The notes beneath the pieces are model-generated. The model worked only from the letters and a program-made list of their open reading frames with translations. It was not told the origin of the DNA and did not search any database. The position numbers and the translations under genes are program-made. Positions 31,403 through 43,100 of a stretch of DNA of 64,000 bases are shown one piece after another; position 1 is the first letter of the stretch; every line of letters starts with the position of its first letter. This stretch comes from Onchocerca volvulus (Eukaryota; Nematoda; Chromadorea; Rhabditida; Onchocercidae): the NCBI GenBank assembly GCA_000499405.2, contig HG738139.1, forward strand, positions 11,680,616-11,744,615. Direction: 5' to 3'.

Positions 31403-32639
31403 TTTTTTTTTTTTTTTAGCGATTTTCATAAATAAGATAAAAATAAAAGTATCAGTGATACTATCCGTTGTAATACTATTAATAATAATATTATTATTGT
31501 TGACAAATAGCAAATAATTATTACTGTTAACAAGTAAATATAATTCCATAATTTAAAAATATTAATGCATGATGATAAAATAAAATTATATATCAACAAT
31601 TTAAGGGAAGGGAGTTGATAATTCAACAATTTAAAGACAAAGAAATATTTATTAAATTAAATTAAGCCACTCAATTGCTTGTTCAACTGATATCTTTTAA
31701 CTATTACCATTGATAAAAAGCCTAAGTTTCTTATTAGAAGTGATAATTTTGACAACAAATTATTGACATTAAGAAAATAATAAAACTTAATATTTATACA
31801 ATTTAATATGAATTATACAAATCAATTAGTAAAATATTCACTACGTTTAGCAGATTTCAGCATTTTTGTAACATTTAATAAATTATGATAATAAATTAGA
31901 TAAAAGAAAAATCGTTAAAAAGCTTACAATTTATAAATTATACTAAAGAATGAAATATCAAAAATTTTCATTTCCAATAATTTGTTATGCGAAATACTAA
32001 AATTGTTTAGTTTTTACTGAATTTTCTTTTTTCTTTTGGAATTTTATTTTAAATATTAATTAATTTCAACATCTAGAAATGTTCAATCAATTAGATTTTT
32101 TTATTTTTTATTTTATTTTTTGCAATACAAAATTATTTTGCGAAAATGAGAAAAATATTTTATGTAATGCAGCATGAAAAGCATTTTATAAATATTCTCA
32201 TCATGCATACTGCATTCATTCATCTATTTCATTGTTCAAATTTTTATCGATTTAGGAAAAAGATAAAATTTCTAAAATGGACGAAAATAGCCTCAATATT
32301 TTATGATTAGCAAAATTTAAAAATTTGAAAATTGTAAATTAAAAATATGTAATAAAAGATGATAGTTTCCTTTTTAATTCAAAGAAATAAAATTTTTCAA
32401 CGGAAAAAAAGAAAAAAGTACAAATGAGAGAGAAATGAAATGCTAAATTTGTCCATTTAATTCAATGTATTCGATGTACTGTTTCCTTCCTTTTTTTTTT
32501 CGTTCTCTTTCTCTTTTAATCTTCAAAATATAATTATTAATAAATTTTTTTGCATACTTAAAAAAAAAAAGATATTATTCCATCCTAAAAAATATTGATA
32601 TTAATGATTTGTAAATTTTATAAAATAATAAATGATTAT
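31403..32639. other. AT-rich non-coding stretch
   Basis: No exon or structured repeat supported. Confidence 0.45.
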
Positions 32640-32940
32640 TATGCATTTGATTAATTATAATTGATTACAGAACATAATTACAAAATATATGCATATACTT
32701 AATTTTATACACCTGTTATTTTGATAAAATAATAAATAATTACAAAATAAGCGATTTTTGATCATTGATTCATTATAATTGATTACAAAATATAATTACG
32801 AAATACATGCAACTTAATTATATGTATTTGTAATTTAATAAAATAAGAATTGATTATAAAATAAATCGATTAGGGAAAAATTATTAATTATAAGTGATTA
32901 TAAAATGCAATTATAAAATATAAAGTAGAATAAAAATACA
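32640..32940. repeat. Diverged tandem repeat, about 117-bp unit
   Basis: GATTAATTATAATTGATTAC...ATAATTACAAAATATATGCA near 32648 recurs near 32765 (GATTCATTATAATTGATTAC...ATAATTACGAAATACATGCA) and, weaker, near 32880 (TTATTAATTATAAGTGATTA). The spacing is close to 117 bp. Traces continue to about 33060. Confidence 0.65.
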
Positions 32941-33520
32941 TTAGATCATACATATATATAAGGAATTATTAAGGATAATTTTAATAATTACAAAATATAA
33001 TTATTCAAGATATAAAATGCAATACAAAATATATTTAATCATATAATATAAAGGATTGTTAAGCATGATTTTAGTTAAATTTTATATTAAAAATATAAGT
33101 GGTAAACAAAGAGCAAAATTTCTTACGTAATCATTACAGACAATATATAATTTATTTATAGCACTAATTGTGTAAGCGTTGAAATTGAAAAAAATTAAAA
33201 AAAGTTTGAAAAAGAAACATCAAAATAGAAAAGAAGTTAAATAAATATGTCAATAAATTGTGTGCAAAAAAGAAGAAAGAATTAAACAAAGCAAAAATTT
33301 GGCAATAATGTTTATTTATCAAACTACTACTTCTGAGAAATATCATAAATCTTCGACCAGCTTTGCCAGAATCATTCTCATCAACAAGAAAACTCCATCC
33401 CCTTTCAAACGATATGTTAATTGCCCCCCCTCCCCAAAAGTTACAGAGAAAAATTTTCTCGAGAATTTGTAAACATCCAAAATAAAAAGTTTCATCCCTT
33501 CTCATCTTTTTCTTTGCTCA

Positions 33521-33606
33521 TCCTTTCCTTTTTTTCTCTCTCTCTCCCCCCCTTTTTTCTCTTCCTCTCTTCCTTTTCGTTCTCTTTCTTTTTTTTTCCC
33601 CCCCCC
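33521..33606. repeat. Polypyrimidine tract of about 86 nt
   Basis: From TCCTTTCC to the C9 run, only one purine (G at 33579) interrupts. The upstream part (33490-33520) is also pyrimidine-rich, and a C-run lies at 33423-33434. Such a mirror-like purine/pyrimidine block may adopt triplex DNA. Confidence 0.85.
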
Positions 33607-34478
33607 ATTTTATAAAAAGTATATTTATTTGAAGAAATGAATAGAGGGAAAAAAAAATTTTCTTTTCTCACACTTTAATTCAATAATTTATAAAAATAAT
33701 TGAATTAATTAAGTTATATGAAATTGGCAGTTTTATATTGAATTGATTGATTAATTGATCGATTGATATTTGTTTGTAAATTAATTGGAATCAAATTGTA
33801 TGGAATTGGCAATTTTTCTTTTAAAATGCTGAATTAATTGACTGATTGGTTGATTGGCATTTATAATCGCAGGTAAACAACAAAAAAAAAAAAAAAAAAA
33901 AAAACTGCAAGGAAGGAACAAATTTTCATTTTGAAATTTTTGAAATATCAATTTAAAATCTTTGAAATGACAAATATTACAATCTATGAATAAGAATTAA
34001 AGTTTATGCAAATAGCATATTGGTGAATGATAAAGCACAAATATTAGTAATACATGAATATTGTAAAATGATAAAATGATACTTGCTTGAATAGGATCAT
34101 GACAATTTCATCATTTAAATCAAAATGTTTGAAATTTTAAAGGAAATGATAACTTAAAGCCTAGAAATTTATGAAATGTTATACAATGATGAATTCTTCT
34201 TTTTATTTTTAATTAAAATTTTAGACAATGAAATATGAGATAAATTTTGAAAATTTGATATTTTTAAATTAATTTTTTATTTTCTCAAATTTTCGAATAT
34301 TATATAACTAATAAAGTGTTATATTAACTAAGAATTGAATATACTTTCATGCTTACCTTTATTTCTTCTAGAAATAATATTAAATTAACTATAGATTAAT
34401 ATGAAAATAAATTGCGTCATGTCAAACGTCACTTCAAATCATTCATTTTACAGCATTGCTTTTCAATGTTTTTCCGAT

Positions 34479-34523
34479 GATTAAACGTGGTTGGAAGCGG
34501 TAAACACGTATCCACGTTTAATC
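34479..34523. repeat. Hairpin, 12-bp perfect stem
   Basis: GATTAAACGTGG (34479-34490) and its exact complement CCACGTTTAATC (34512-34523) around a 21-nt loop that is less AT-rich than its surroundings. Confidence 0.85.
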
Positions 34524-35209
34524 TTGGATTTTATAATCAGAATGAATTTATTATTTAAAATTAAATCATAAACTGAAAGACATCAAATATTGAAATTTCG
34601 AAAACAAAAATTCATATTTGCTCAATAATTATTTTTCCAAGATACGGAATTATTTGATATGGAAATAATAAAATTACTGAAAAATACATTATAATTCCTA
34701 ATAAATAAATTTTCCTATTCCTATTTTAAGCTGATTTTAGAGCAGGAAAAATAATTAAGTAGTCAACAGGAATAATAATTAACAGGAAATATAATTAAGT
34801 AGTAAATGAAACTCAAAAATTTCAAATTATTTAATTCTTTCAAAAATAGAAAACAATAAATATAGGGAAAGAACATTATGATTAAATTTTAACAATAGCA
34901 ATTGACGTTAGACATTTGATAGAAAAAGTATTTAAACGATTGTTTGATCTAAATATTTAAAATAGATATAATAATTTTAATTTTTAATTTACTTGTTTAA
35001 TGATTATCAATTTCAATTTTATATCAAACAGAAACGATATAAAGATATAAAAAAGATTTATGAGAAAAATTGGGGAAGGAAAAATCAAAGAAATAAATGG
35101 AATACAATTCACACGATGAAAATTAATTAATTCATCCAGTTACATCCATCAATTTATAAATTTAATTTAGTATTGAATATTGATGATTCAATTGCAAGAT
35201 AGCGACAAT

Positions 35210-35260
35210 AATTAGGCAAATAACACTCTCATCAAATAATGATAAGTGTTCTGCCTAATT
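35210..35260. repeat. Imperfect hairpin of 51 nt
   Basis: AATTAGGCA (35210-35218) pairs with TGCCTAATT (35252-35260). Further in, ACACT pairs with AGTGT and TCAT with ATGA across small bulges, leaving a short terminal loop. The size and shape are miRNA-precursor-like. Confidence 0.6.
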
Positions 35261-36306
35261 CAATGTTGTTAATAAATAATAGAAGTTGAAAAAAATTTTT
35301 TTATGAAATCGAAAAGAAAATATAAAATTGCTATTATAGTAATCCTCCCTAATATTTTAAATAATATTTTTATCGTGAATGAATGAGAAGTAGATGATTT
35401 TTTGTTGAGTGAGAGATCAGACTATGAATTGCTTAATTAAAAATTGAAATAAGCAAAATATTAAAGCTATTAATCAAAAATTCAAGAATAATTCCATTTA
35501 AAAATCAGCGATCCAAAAATAAATTCTATTTCAAAGTTAATATTTCAAAATCAAAAATTCAAGAACTGTTTTTTTGTTTTAAAGTCAACAATTCAGGATT
35601 TTTGAACTTGTTAATCTCAAAAAATTTCAAAGTATGCTCAAAAAATAAACATTTACTTTTTCTGAAGCAACTTTTTTTCTTTATATATGGAATACATTTC
35701 ATTACTTTTAGACTTAAGAATTTTTTTTTTTTAGTCAATAATGTTCTAACTTTCTGCAACGATTCATTAAAAAATTATTTTCAATTATTTTCTAGTAGTT
35801 AAAACATTTTTTTCTAAATAAGTTTTTAACTATTTCTGTTTTAAAACCTTCCCAGTAACGAAGAAAAAAAAATACAACACAAATATTTTTTTAAATGATA
35901 TATTTTAATCAAATAATCTGATGTCATTTCAGAAATTTGTTAGTTGCAATATTATTGAAAATTGAAACTAAAATAATAATTGTATTCATAAATAAATAGA
36001 ATATATCAATAACGCTGTATCGGTGCTTGAATAATAAAGTTGTCATCATGAAAAATGTATAAGAGAAATGATTCAATCCATCCTAAAATATTTTTATCAT
36101 GAGATAACTGATAAAATGGTTAACTTCAAATTTAATTTTCTAAAATGTTTCTGATTGCTTAATTTGAAATTGAAATAAACAGAACTTCTGTCTTGGAACA
36201 TTTATTAACATACGATAGCTGGTATTTATTTAATATAAAATTGAAATAAAAATAAATTTAACTAAAACTGAAATAAACAGAAACTTAAACTGAGATGAAG
36301 GAGTAG

Positions 36307-36395
36307 AATGTGTATACTGCTATGACATATTACGAATCATTTTTAAAATATTGTTTTAAACGATTCAATAATATGCTACTGTCAGATGGCACATT
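36307..36395. repeat. Imperfect hairpin of about 89 nt
   Basis: Paired blocks from outside in: AATGTG/CACATT, then a partly matched section, CATATTA/TAATATG (36326-36332 and 36369-36375), GAATC/GATTC (334-338 and 362-366 of the 36,000s), then an AT loop. Compatible with a small-RNA precursor or an old inverted element. Confidence 0.55.
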
Positions 36396-36706
36396 TTTCA
36401 AAATTTAAAATTAGAATAATTAATAACAGCTGAAACACATAAAAATAAATACTTTCGATACAGAAAAAAGTTTTTGCGGTCGTAAATTATTCTAAAAGTT
36501 ACACAACTGAAACTTCTATACCCTCAAATGAATAAGCCACAAAATGCCAAATGTTAGAAAAACTTGAAGGAAAGAGAAAAACGGAAAAAAAAAAGAAACT
36601 AATTATTCAATAGTTTAGAACGGAAAGAACAGTGATTTAAAATTGCTTTCATTATTCAATCCTTTCTTTTTATTTCACTTCACTTTCCAATCATTCTATT
36701 CTTCAA

Positions 36707-36747
36707 CTAGCTGAATCGGTCACGCTCCGTGTGGCTGATTCGGATAG
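36707..36747 (-). mobile_element. Candidate Helitron 3' terminus (hairpin plus CTAG|T)
   Basis: On the minus strand an imperfect stem-loop (ATCCGAATCAGCCAC ... CGTGACCGATTCAG) ends in GCTAG followed by T. Helitrons end in a subterminal hairpin and CTRR, and insert 5' of T. This terminus lies on the correct side of the Helitron coding remnant at 37.2-37.5 kb. A homologous terminus occurs at 63.84 kb. Confidence 0.6.
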
Positions 36748-37189
36748 TCTATGTAAATAAAAATGTCAATGTTAGTTTGTTCAAAATTTTAAATCTGCGA
36801 AAGTTCTTAAATACGCGCCTTTTCTATATTAATTCGAAATCTTAAATGTCGGGAAATTCTTATCTACTGCTTTAAACTTTTGACGTTGCATTCGAATACG
36901 CGCATGTTTTTATATACTTTTTACAAACCCTCGTTGCTGTAACCCAGTCTGGTTAAGCGGAAAAAAAGAAAACAGAAAGCGTATTTTTCCAGTGTTGGGG
37001 GGAAAAAAATTGATACTTTGTAATTGATTTGTAGTTTGGTTGGATTCGAGACTGATTCTTGTTGTTGTGATTAGGCAAGGTCAGTAATAAGTGTAAAAAG
37101 GTTTTCGTCTTGTGTGACAGAGATGAATCCTATTCAGAAAGATTTTATTGACTGATGAAGAGTGATTCTTCGTAACAAATAATTATCAA

Positions 37190-37490
37190 CGAATTTCCAG
37201 GCAAACTGATAACTGGGTTATTCTTTCCTTTGTTACTGATAAAAAAGAATACTGTTTAACTGAATTGTCGGTTGTTGAATTTAGGTTTACTATCTGGCGG
37301 CGGAACCAAGGAGTTAGCTTATGAAAAATTTGTCCTTTCACTTTGAAAGTTGGCATAAACTGTATAGTTACGATTTCTGCGCCGAACGACGTCATTTAGA
37401 AGAAGGAGTTCAAGAATTGTATCGCCTGATGACAGATAAGAAATGCTTCAAATCGGCAGCATATCCGGCAAGCAAAGTTTTGCATCGGGT
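37190..37490 (-). pseudogene. Broken Helitron replicase/helicase N-terminal fragment
   Basis: On the minus strand, reading from high to low coordinates, several short segments in shifting frames follow the order of the conserved Helitron N-terminal (pre-Rep) region: KLCLPDMLP near 37470, IRRYNS near 37420, MTSFGAEI then FMPTFKVKGQIFHK (37395 to about 37325), SLVPPPDSKPKF near 37295, and FFISNKGK near 37240. Two or more frameshifts and stops separate them, so this is a dead copy. No Rep HUH motif or helicase part is visible; the rest is lost or unreadable. The region is visibly less AT-rich than its flanks. Confidence 0.8.
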
Positions 37491-37705
37491 ATTTTAGCGC
37501 ATATTACATCAGTGATTTCGTTTGAAGTGATTTTGTTATAGAGCCAGATCAGAAATATTGTGTAAAATGAACAACTAACGTTCACGACAAAGAGCAATCC
37601 AAACATGACCTAATATTAGAAATCAAGGAGGTGATTCATAAATTGCTGAACGAAATACTTCCTTATACACATCACGATCTCGACAAACCTCACAAAAACA
37701 AAAAA

Positions 37706-38060
37706 CAAACAAACGAAAAGCTTAAATTACTCCCCTTATTTATTTAAAAACACAAGCCAATTCGAATGCAACGCTTTATGAAAATTTCGAATCAATCGAT
37801 GAAGAACTTGAAACGTTGCAGGAAGTAGCTACAGTCAATGCCGAAAAAGACTGGGTGAATAAATTCTGTCCGCTTATGAAGACGTGGTGCGAAGCGGGTC
37901 AAAAAATTCAGCTCCCTCACTTACTTTTAATTATCACGGATGTGAAAAAAAATTTGTCAATATAAAAATGAAGGCTTATTCGAATACAAGGTTATGTCAA
38001 CATCTGAAAACAATCGGTGAAGAACTTGCGAAGTTCCGTCCGGGAACAAGGAACATTTAT
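37706..38060 (+). pseudogene. Unidentified coding-like fragment
   Basis: A frame open from 37706 to about 37978 reads, in part, NFESIDEELETLQEVATV and NKFCPLMKTWCEAGQKIQ. After a frame change, AYSNTRLCQHLKTIGEELAK follows (37978-38040). The second piece resembles the first (SNATLYENFESIDEELE versus SNTRLCQHLKTIGEELA), suggesting an internal repeat of a lost protein. Base composition is coding-like compared with its flanks. No ATG, splice frame or known family can be assigned. It could be a retroelement gag remnant or cargo of the adjacent Helitron. Confidence 0.4.
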
Positions 38061-38109
38061 ATTTTTATTTATATGGATTATATCATAAATTTCAATATAA
38101 TTTCATAAT

Positions 38110-39830
38110 AGAGAATTAATTGAGTTTAAATTTATTCAAACAATTGTTCATTCGTAATTCGTGTCATATATAATATAATATGTTTTTTTGATGAAAGAGA
38201 AAGTTTAAAAGAAATAACTTTATTTAAATGAAATGCTAATAATTTTTCCTCTGTCAATTTTAATTTTTCTCCTTTTTTTTTCTTCTTGCTACAACTTTTA
38301 TTGGAAAAAAATATACCAAAATTTTTTATTTTTGAGAGTTGTTTGAATAATTTATTACCGTTATTTTTGAAAGATGGATAAGAAATGAATACATAAGGAT
38401 GATGGATAATTTAAAAGTTTTTGCAACTAAAATCATAAAATTTTAAGTCATTCAAAAATTTTTAACAAAAGTTTTTTTTTTCTTAAATTTAAAAGTTTGC
38501 AAACCAATTCTTTCCATCTTATCGTTTTGCTACTCTTATTCTTATCATTTTTTGCTTAATTCTTGTATATTATTAAAACTTTTTTCAATATAATTCTAAA
38601 AATTTATATATTTTTTAAAATCATCTCAATGCACTTAAAGAAAGATACTGTTGTTGATGATAAAAATATTTTAATCATTTTTTCATAGCAAGTAATTACA
38701 ATAATTAAATACTGGCTAATTTCAAATAATAAGTATTAAATTTCAATCAATCATTTCAATTAAATTATCATTTGTCAACCGCTGTTTATTCTGGTTCTTA
38801 TTTTCACAAATATTCTATTGTTCAATAAAATATGGCTAGTAATAATTGTTTTTGAAAATCAATTATTTGAGTATGTCCAAATATCACTATAATTATTCTT
38901 ATTTTATCTAAAATTATCGCATAAAAAATTTTAAAGAAAAATATTAACTAATAATCAAATTTTATTTTCTTCAAGATAATATTTAAATGTTTTGTTTCAA
39001 ACTTACTGTAAGTAAATAAATTTAGACAATAGTTACGAATCAAAAATTTTGCATCGACAAAATAAAAAATGCGAAAAAATGAGGGAACGAAAATTGAACA
39101 GTTCAATTTTGTATATTTTCTAGTACATTAAGAATAATAATAACTAATAATTATAATAAAGATAATTATGATAATAATAAATAAGAAAAAGAAGACAATT
39201 GGAAAATCAATTGATAAAAATATACGAACCTGAAAAAAATAGATATATTTGAAAATAATATTAAAAATTATACAAATTTGTATGATATGTCTTTCCCAGG
39301 AAGTTGCGAAGAATAAAATAAATAAAAAAATTGGAAGCAAAATATTGTTAGCATGATAAATAAATAAATAGTAATAAACCCTCACCAAATTGCCTAAAAT
39401 TAATAAATAGTTAAATCAGTATTAATGAAAAAGAAATTATATTTAATAAAACTATCGGACCGGACTTTTTTGCTTTTTCTGATTTTACTATTGAAACGAT
39501 ATTTAGATCGAAATTTGAATTGATCTAGTTGAAATATTAGCATGTCATAAATGAAACATTAATTCAAAACTTCAAAAAAAATATATATATATATATACAA
39601 AAAAAAGAAAGAAGCGAATAAGAATTAAGCATCAAAAATGAAAAAAAAATTTGCTCAAGTTACACATAATAACAAATTTCGAATATTGATAAATAAAATT
39701 ATCTAAATATAATTTTAAAAAAAGACTTGAATTTTTAGATGAAATTATTATTACAGCAGCTTGTGTTAGTTTATGAAAAGCAAAGTCAAAATCAAAGTCA
39801 AAACAACTTCCGTTACTTTATGAAAAGCAA
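38110..39830. other. AT-rich non-coding stretch
   Basis: No gene seen. A TA run at about 39583-39597 and a direct repeat built on TTTATGAAAAGCAAA (39771-39785 and 39818-39832). Confidence 0.5.
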
Positions 39831-39837
39831 AAGTTAT

Positions 39838-39919
39838 AATTAAGTTATTGCAGATCTATGATTTAGATTATCATTTGTCACAATGATAATTTGATTGATA
39901 AAACTGCAATAACTTAATT
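39838..39919. repeat. Symmetric hairpin of 82 nt
   Basis: The outer stem AATTAAGTTATTGCAG (39838-39853) pairs perfectly with CTGCAATAACTTAATT (39904-39919). The inner stem ATTATCATT (39867-39875) pairs with AATGATAAT (39882-39890) around a 6-nt loop. The two 13-nt sides between the stems are equal in length. The geometry is that of a pre-miRNA. Confidence 0.8.
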
Positions 39920-40010
39920 CAATAATCGATGACATCATACAATAAATATTGTATAATAATCGCTATTACATATTACAAATTTTTGAAGTATTGATCAGTA
40001 TATTATGATC

Positions 40011-40135
40011 TAGCTAGCTAAACTTTTATAATTTTTCTAATTACTGACTGGCTAACTAAACTTTATTTCCTAATTACTGGTTTCAGAATATTACTGATTG
40101 ACTAACTAAATTTCATTTCTTAATTACTGACTTCA
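40011..40135. repeat. Short diverged tandem repeat (three units)
   Basis: The pattern GCTAACTAAACTTT...TAATTACTGAC occurs three times with about 35-60 bp spacing. Confidence 0.6.
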
Positions 40136-43100
40136 AAATTGGTTACTTTTGATTGGCATTAATATGATTATACTTTTAGTTGGTACTGAACCTGAATTAT
40201 TTGTGTTATGATTTGTTGATAGAAAATTATGTATTTATGTCTAGTTTTATTTCTTTAAAATATTTGAGTTTATTCAAATATTCAAATACTTCGATTATTA
40301 ATTTCAAAAATTCTAATATTTTAGTTAATTCAGAAATTCATCTTTATTAAAATTTGATTTTTTATAATTTTACATGCATACATGTATATATATTAAAGAA
40401 ATAGGGATAAAATTTCCATGAAAGAAATAATTGAATTCGAATTGAAATACTCTGATTTTGAAATTCATTACAGAATAATTTATTGCTTTTCCCCAAAATT
40501 TTGCCAGTATTTGTGCATATGTTTGGCTAACAATTTAAAAATATTAATAAAGATAATTTTTATTTTTTCTATCTCATTAACATAATTGATGACTGTAAAT
40601 CAAACTAATGTTTAGTTATTGCTATGACAGTTCTAACAAAAAGTTTTCACTAATGTCAACAAAAACAAATCAATAATTCTCATTTCATATAATATTTAAT
40701 CAGTTTCATTATGAAGAGATGAATTGAATTTAAATAATTAGCACAATTAGAAATGACAAGAAAGAAATCATTTTCATCACATTATCAGTGATAATATTAA
40801 TAGGCTGAAATTCCATTACTCGCATTATTTTATAATTCAGTCAATAAAAACTGGCATTTTTTTAGTTTTTCTATATAATTCCGATAGGATAACAATTTTC
40901 AATACACTGCATGTGAAAGTTTAAAATCCTTCGTGTGAAAATTTCAAAATTTTCACAACTTTTGTCTCACAAAATTTATAAAACTTCTCACTTCGTAATT
41001 ATTAGCTCATAGTATGCATCAATAATTGAATGTAATGATTGTTTTCTTTTTTTTTTTTTTTTTTTTTTTGATGTTTTTGAAGAGGAAAGGAAAAAAAAAA
41101 AGTCAAAGAACAAAACTAATTTAAACGAAAACAAGATCAATTTAAAATGACATCATCTGGAAATTGAGCATTCGTCATAAATAGAAATACGTCAATTCCT
41201 ACCATCAATTCCGAGAAAATCGATAAATTTAAGTTTTGATTTAACAAATTAAATTATTATATCTAAAATCGTTATATCTGAAAATACCTGAAATTACTTC
41301 AAATAAATGTTTTTATATTAAATGTGATAAAAATTTGGTAATAATTTATTTATATTATTTGGAAAATTTTTACTATTTCGATTCTTTCGCATTATTTAAT
41401 GATAAAATGTTCAAGTTAATTTGAAACAAAAATAGTTTGAAGCCATTAATAAAATTAGCAAATGACATATATAAAGCATGAAATATAATGAATAGCATAA
41501 ATCAACGCATATTAATTAAGAAAATTTTCTTAGCTTTAGCTTCTAAGTAAATATTCTTTATTTTTTCTTAAAAAACTCAGCGAACTTCTATTTGCTATTA
41601 TTTTAATTAAAAAACCCATTTACTTGTGATATTTTTAATTAAAAAATACATTTAATAAAATTAAGAAGAAGTAAAAATAAAAATTGATAAAATCATGCAA
41701 AATAGAAAACAAAAAGACTTTTATTTGAAAAAATTGAAAAATCATTTAAACAAATAGATATTTTTTCAAATTCATATTTCGAATTTATATATATTCTTTC
41801 AAATTTATGTAATAGAAAAATAAAAAAAAAAAAAATGAAGAAAAATAAGGAATAAATGAATTTAAAAAATAACGAAAATATTCCATCAAACTTTTTAAAT
41901 AACCTAATAAATATATAAATACATGCGTATATTTCGTAATACTAAATCCAATTATTTTAATATTTCATATACAACAAAATTTCAAGTGACTGCAAAAGCG
42001 TGAAAAAATTAGCCTAAGCGGAATATTATGCGACCTAGTGCTGTTTATGCAGATTAGCAAAGAAATCTATTTCTTTTCTACTAAATCATTTAAAATATCA
42101 TTAACCGGTAATTGTAAATCTTTTTTAATTTCAAAATATAAAATTCTAACCTATCTGATTGTAATTATTGTCGAGATCCAAAGATAAGTGATAACTGCAT
42201 TATCAACAATTTACATGGAATAGGTTATGTAAATAGATTAATGCTAATAAAGCAAAAATGTAAAAATTAGACAAAGATATAAAAACAGACAAAAATACAA
42301 AAATTTTTTAATTATTTTGACTAATATCAAATTCGGAAAAATTCGCAGTTACAAAAAGATTATATGTATATTTATATAATGCAATTAATTAATTAACTAT
42401 TAGTTAATAATAAAATAAGTAAATTCAGATTGATTTTTCCTTGGTTAAAAATAATGCATATATATATAGAATCTTTTTGTGACTTGGAATTTTCAAAAAA
42501 TTTCTTTTTTTTTTTATAATCTTTTTGTAGCTTAGAAAAAATATATATATATATGCGAAATAATTACAAAATTTTTGATAATTTTAACAATGAATTTTAA
42601 ATTTATCCTGAATATTACATTTATTTTTATATGGATTAATAATTTTTATTCAAGCAATTGAGAATTAAGGGATTATTTTAGCATGTTTTACGGAAAATTA
42701 AGCGATTTAGACATAAATTTCGAGATTGTTCATTTTATTGATTTTACATTTGTGAGAACTCTTTTTTTTTTTTGCTTTTATGCTACTTAAGTATGCTACT
42801 TAAGTGCAAATCATAAATCATCTTTTATATTCAAAATTATAGTTGATTACAATAGTCTATCATCAACCAAATATGTTTATAGAAATTTTTTAAATGAATA
42901 GAAAGTTATGGAATAAATTGTTGGCATATGCTTATTATATATACGAACTAATTAATTTTCTGTTCTTATATATGATTGGAATTTAATTTTCCAATATTTA
43001 CTAATCAACTTCGATTTGATGATTTATGAGCATAAGAAAGTAACAATAAAATAATTATAATTAAACTTATCATATTAATATCTTGATAACTTATCATATT

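Larger units (their letters stand above)
33610..36700. other. AT-rich non-coding stretch with isolated hairpins
   Basis: No coding exon is supported. Three discrete hairpins are listed separately (34479-34523, 35210-35260, 36307-36395). The remainder is simple AT-rich sequence. Confidence 0.5.

Noticed and set aside
33164..33505. 113-codon minus-strand open frame
   Set aside because: Phe/Leu-rich, low complexity and overlapping a pyrimidine-rich region. No supporting motif.
37190..38060. LTR retrotransposon (BEL/Pao or Gypsy)
   Set aside because: No reverse transcriptase, protease or LTR could be found. The ordered minus-strand motifs fit a Helitron instead. The plus-strand fragment remains unidentified.
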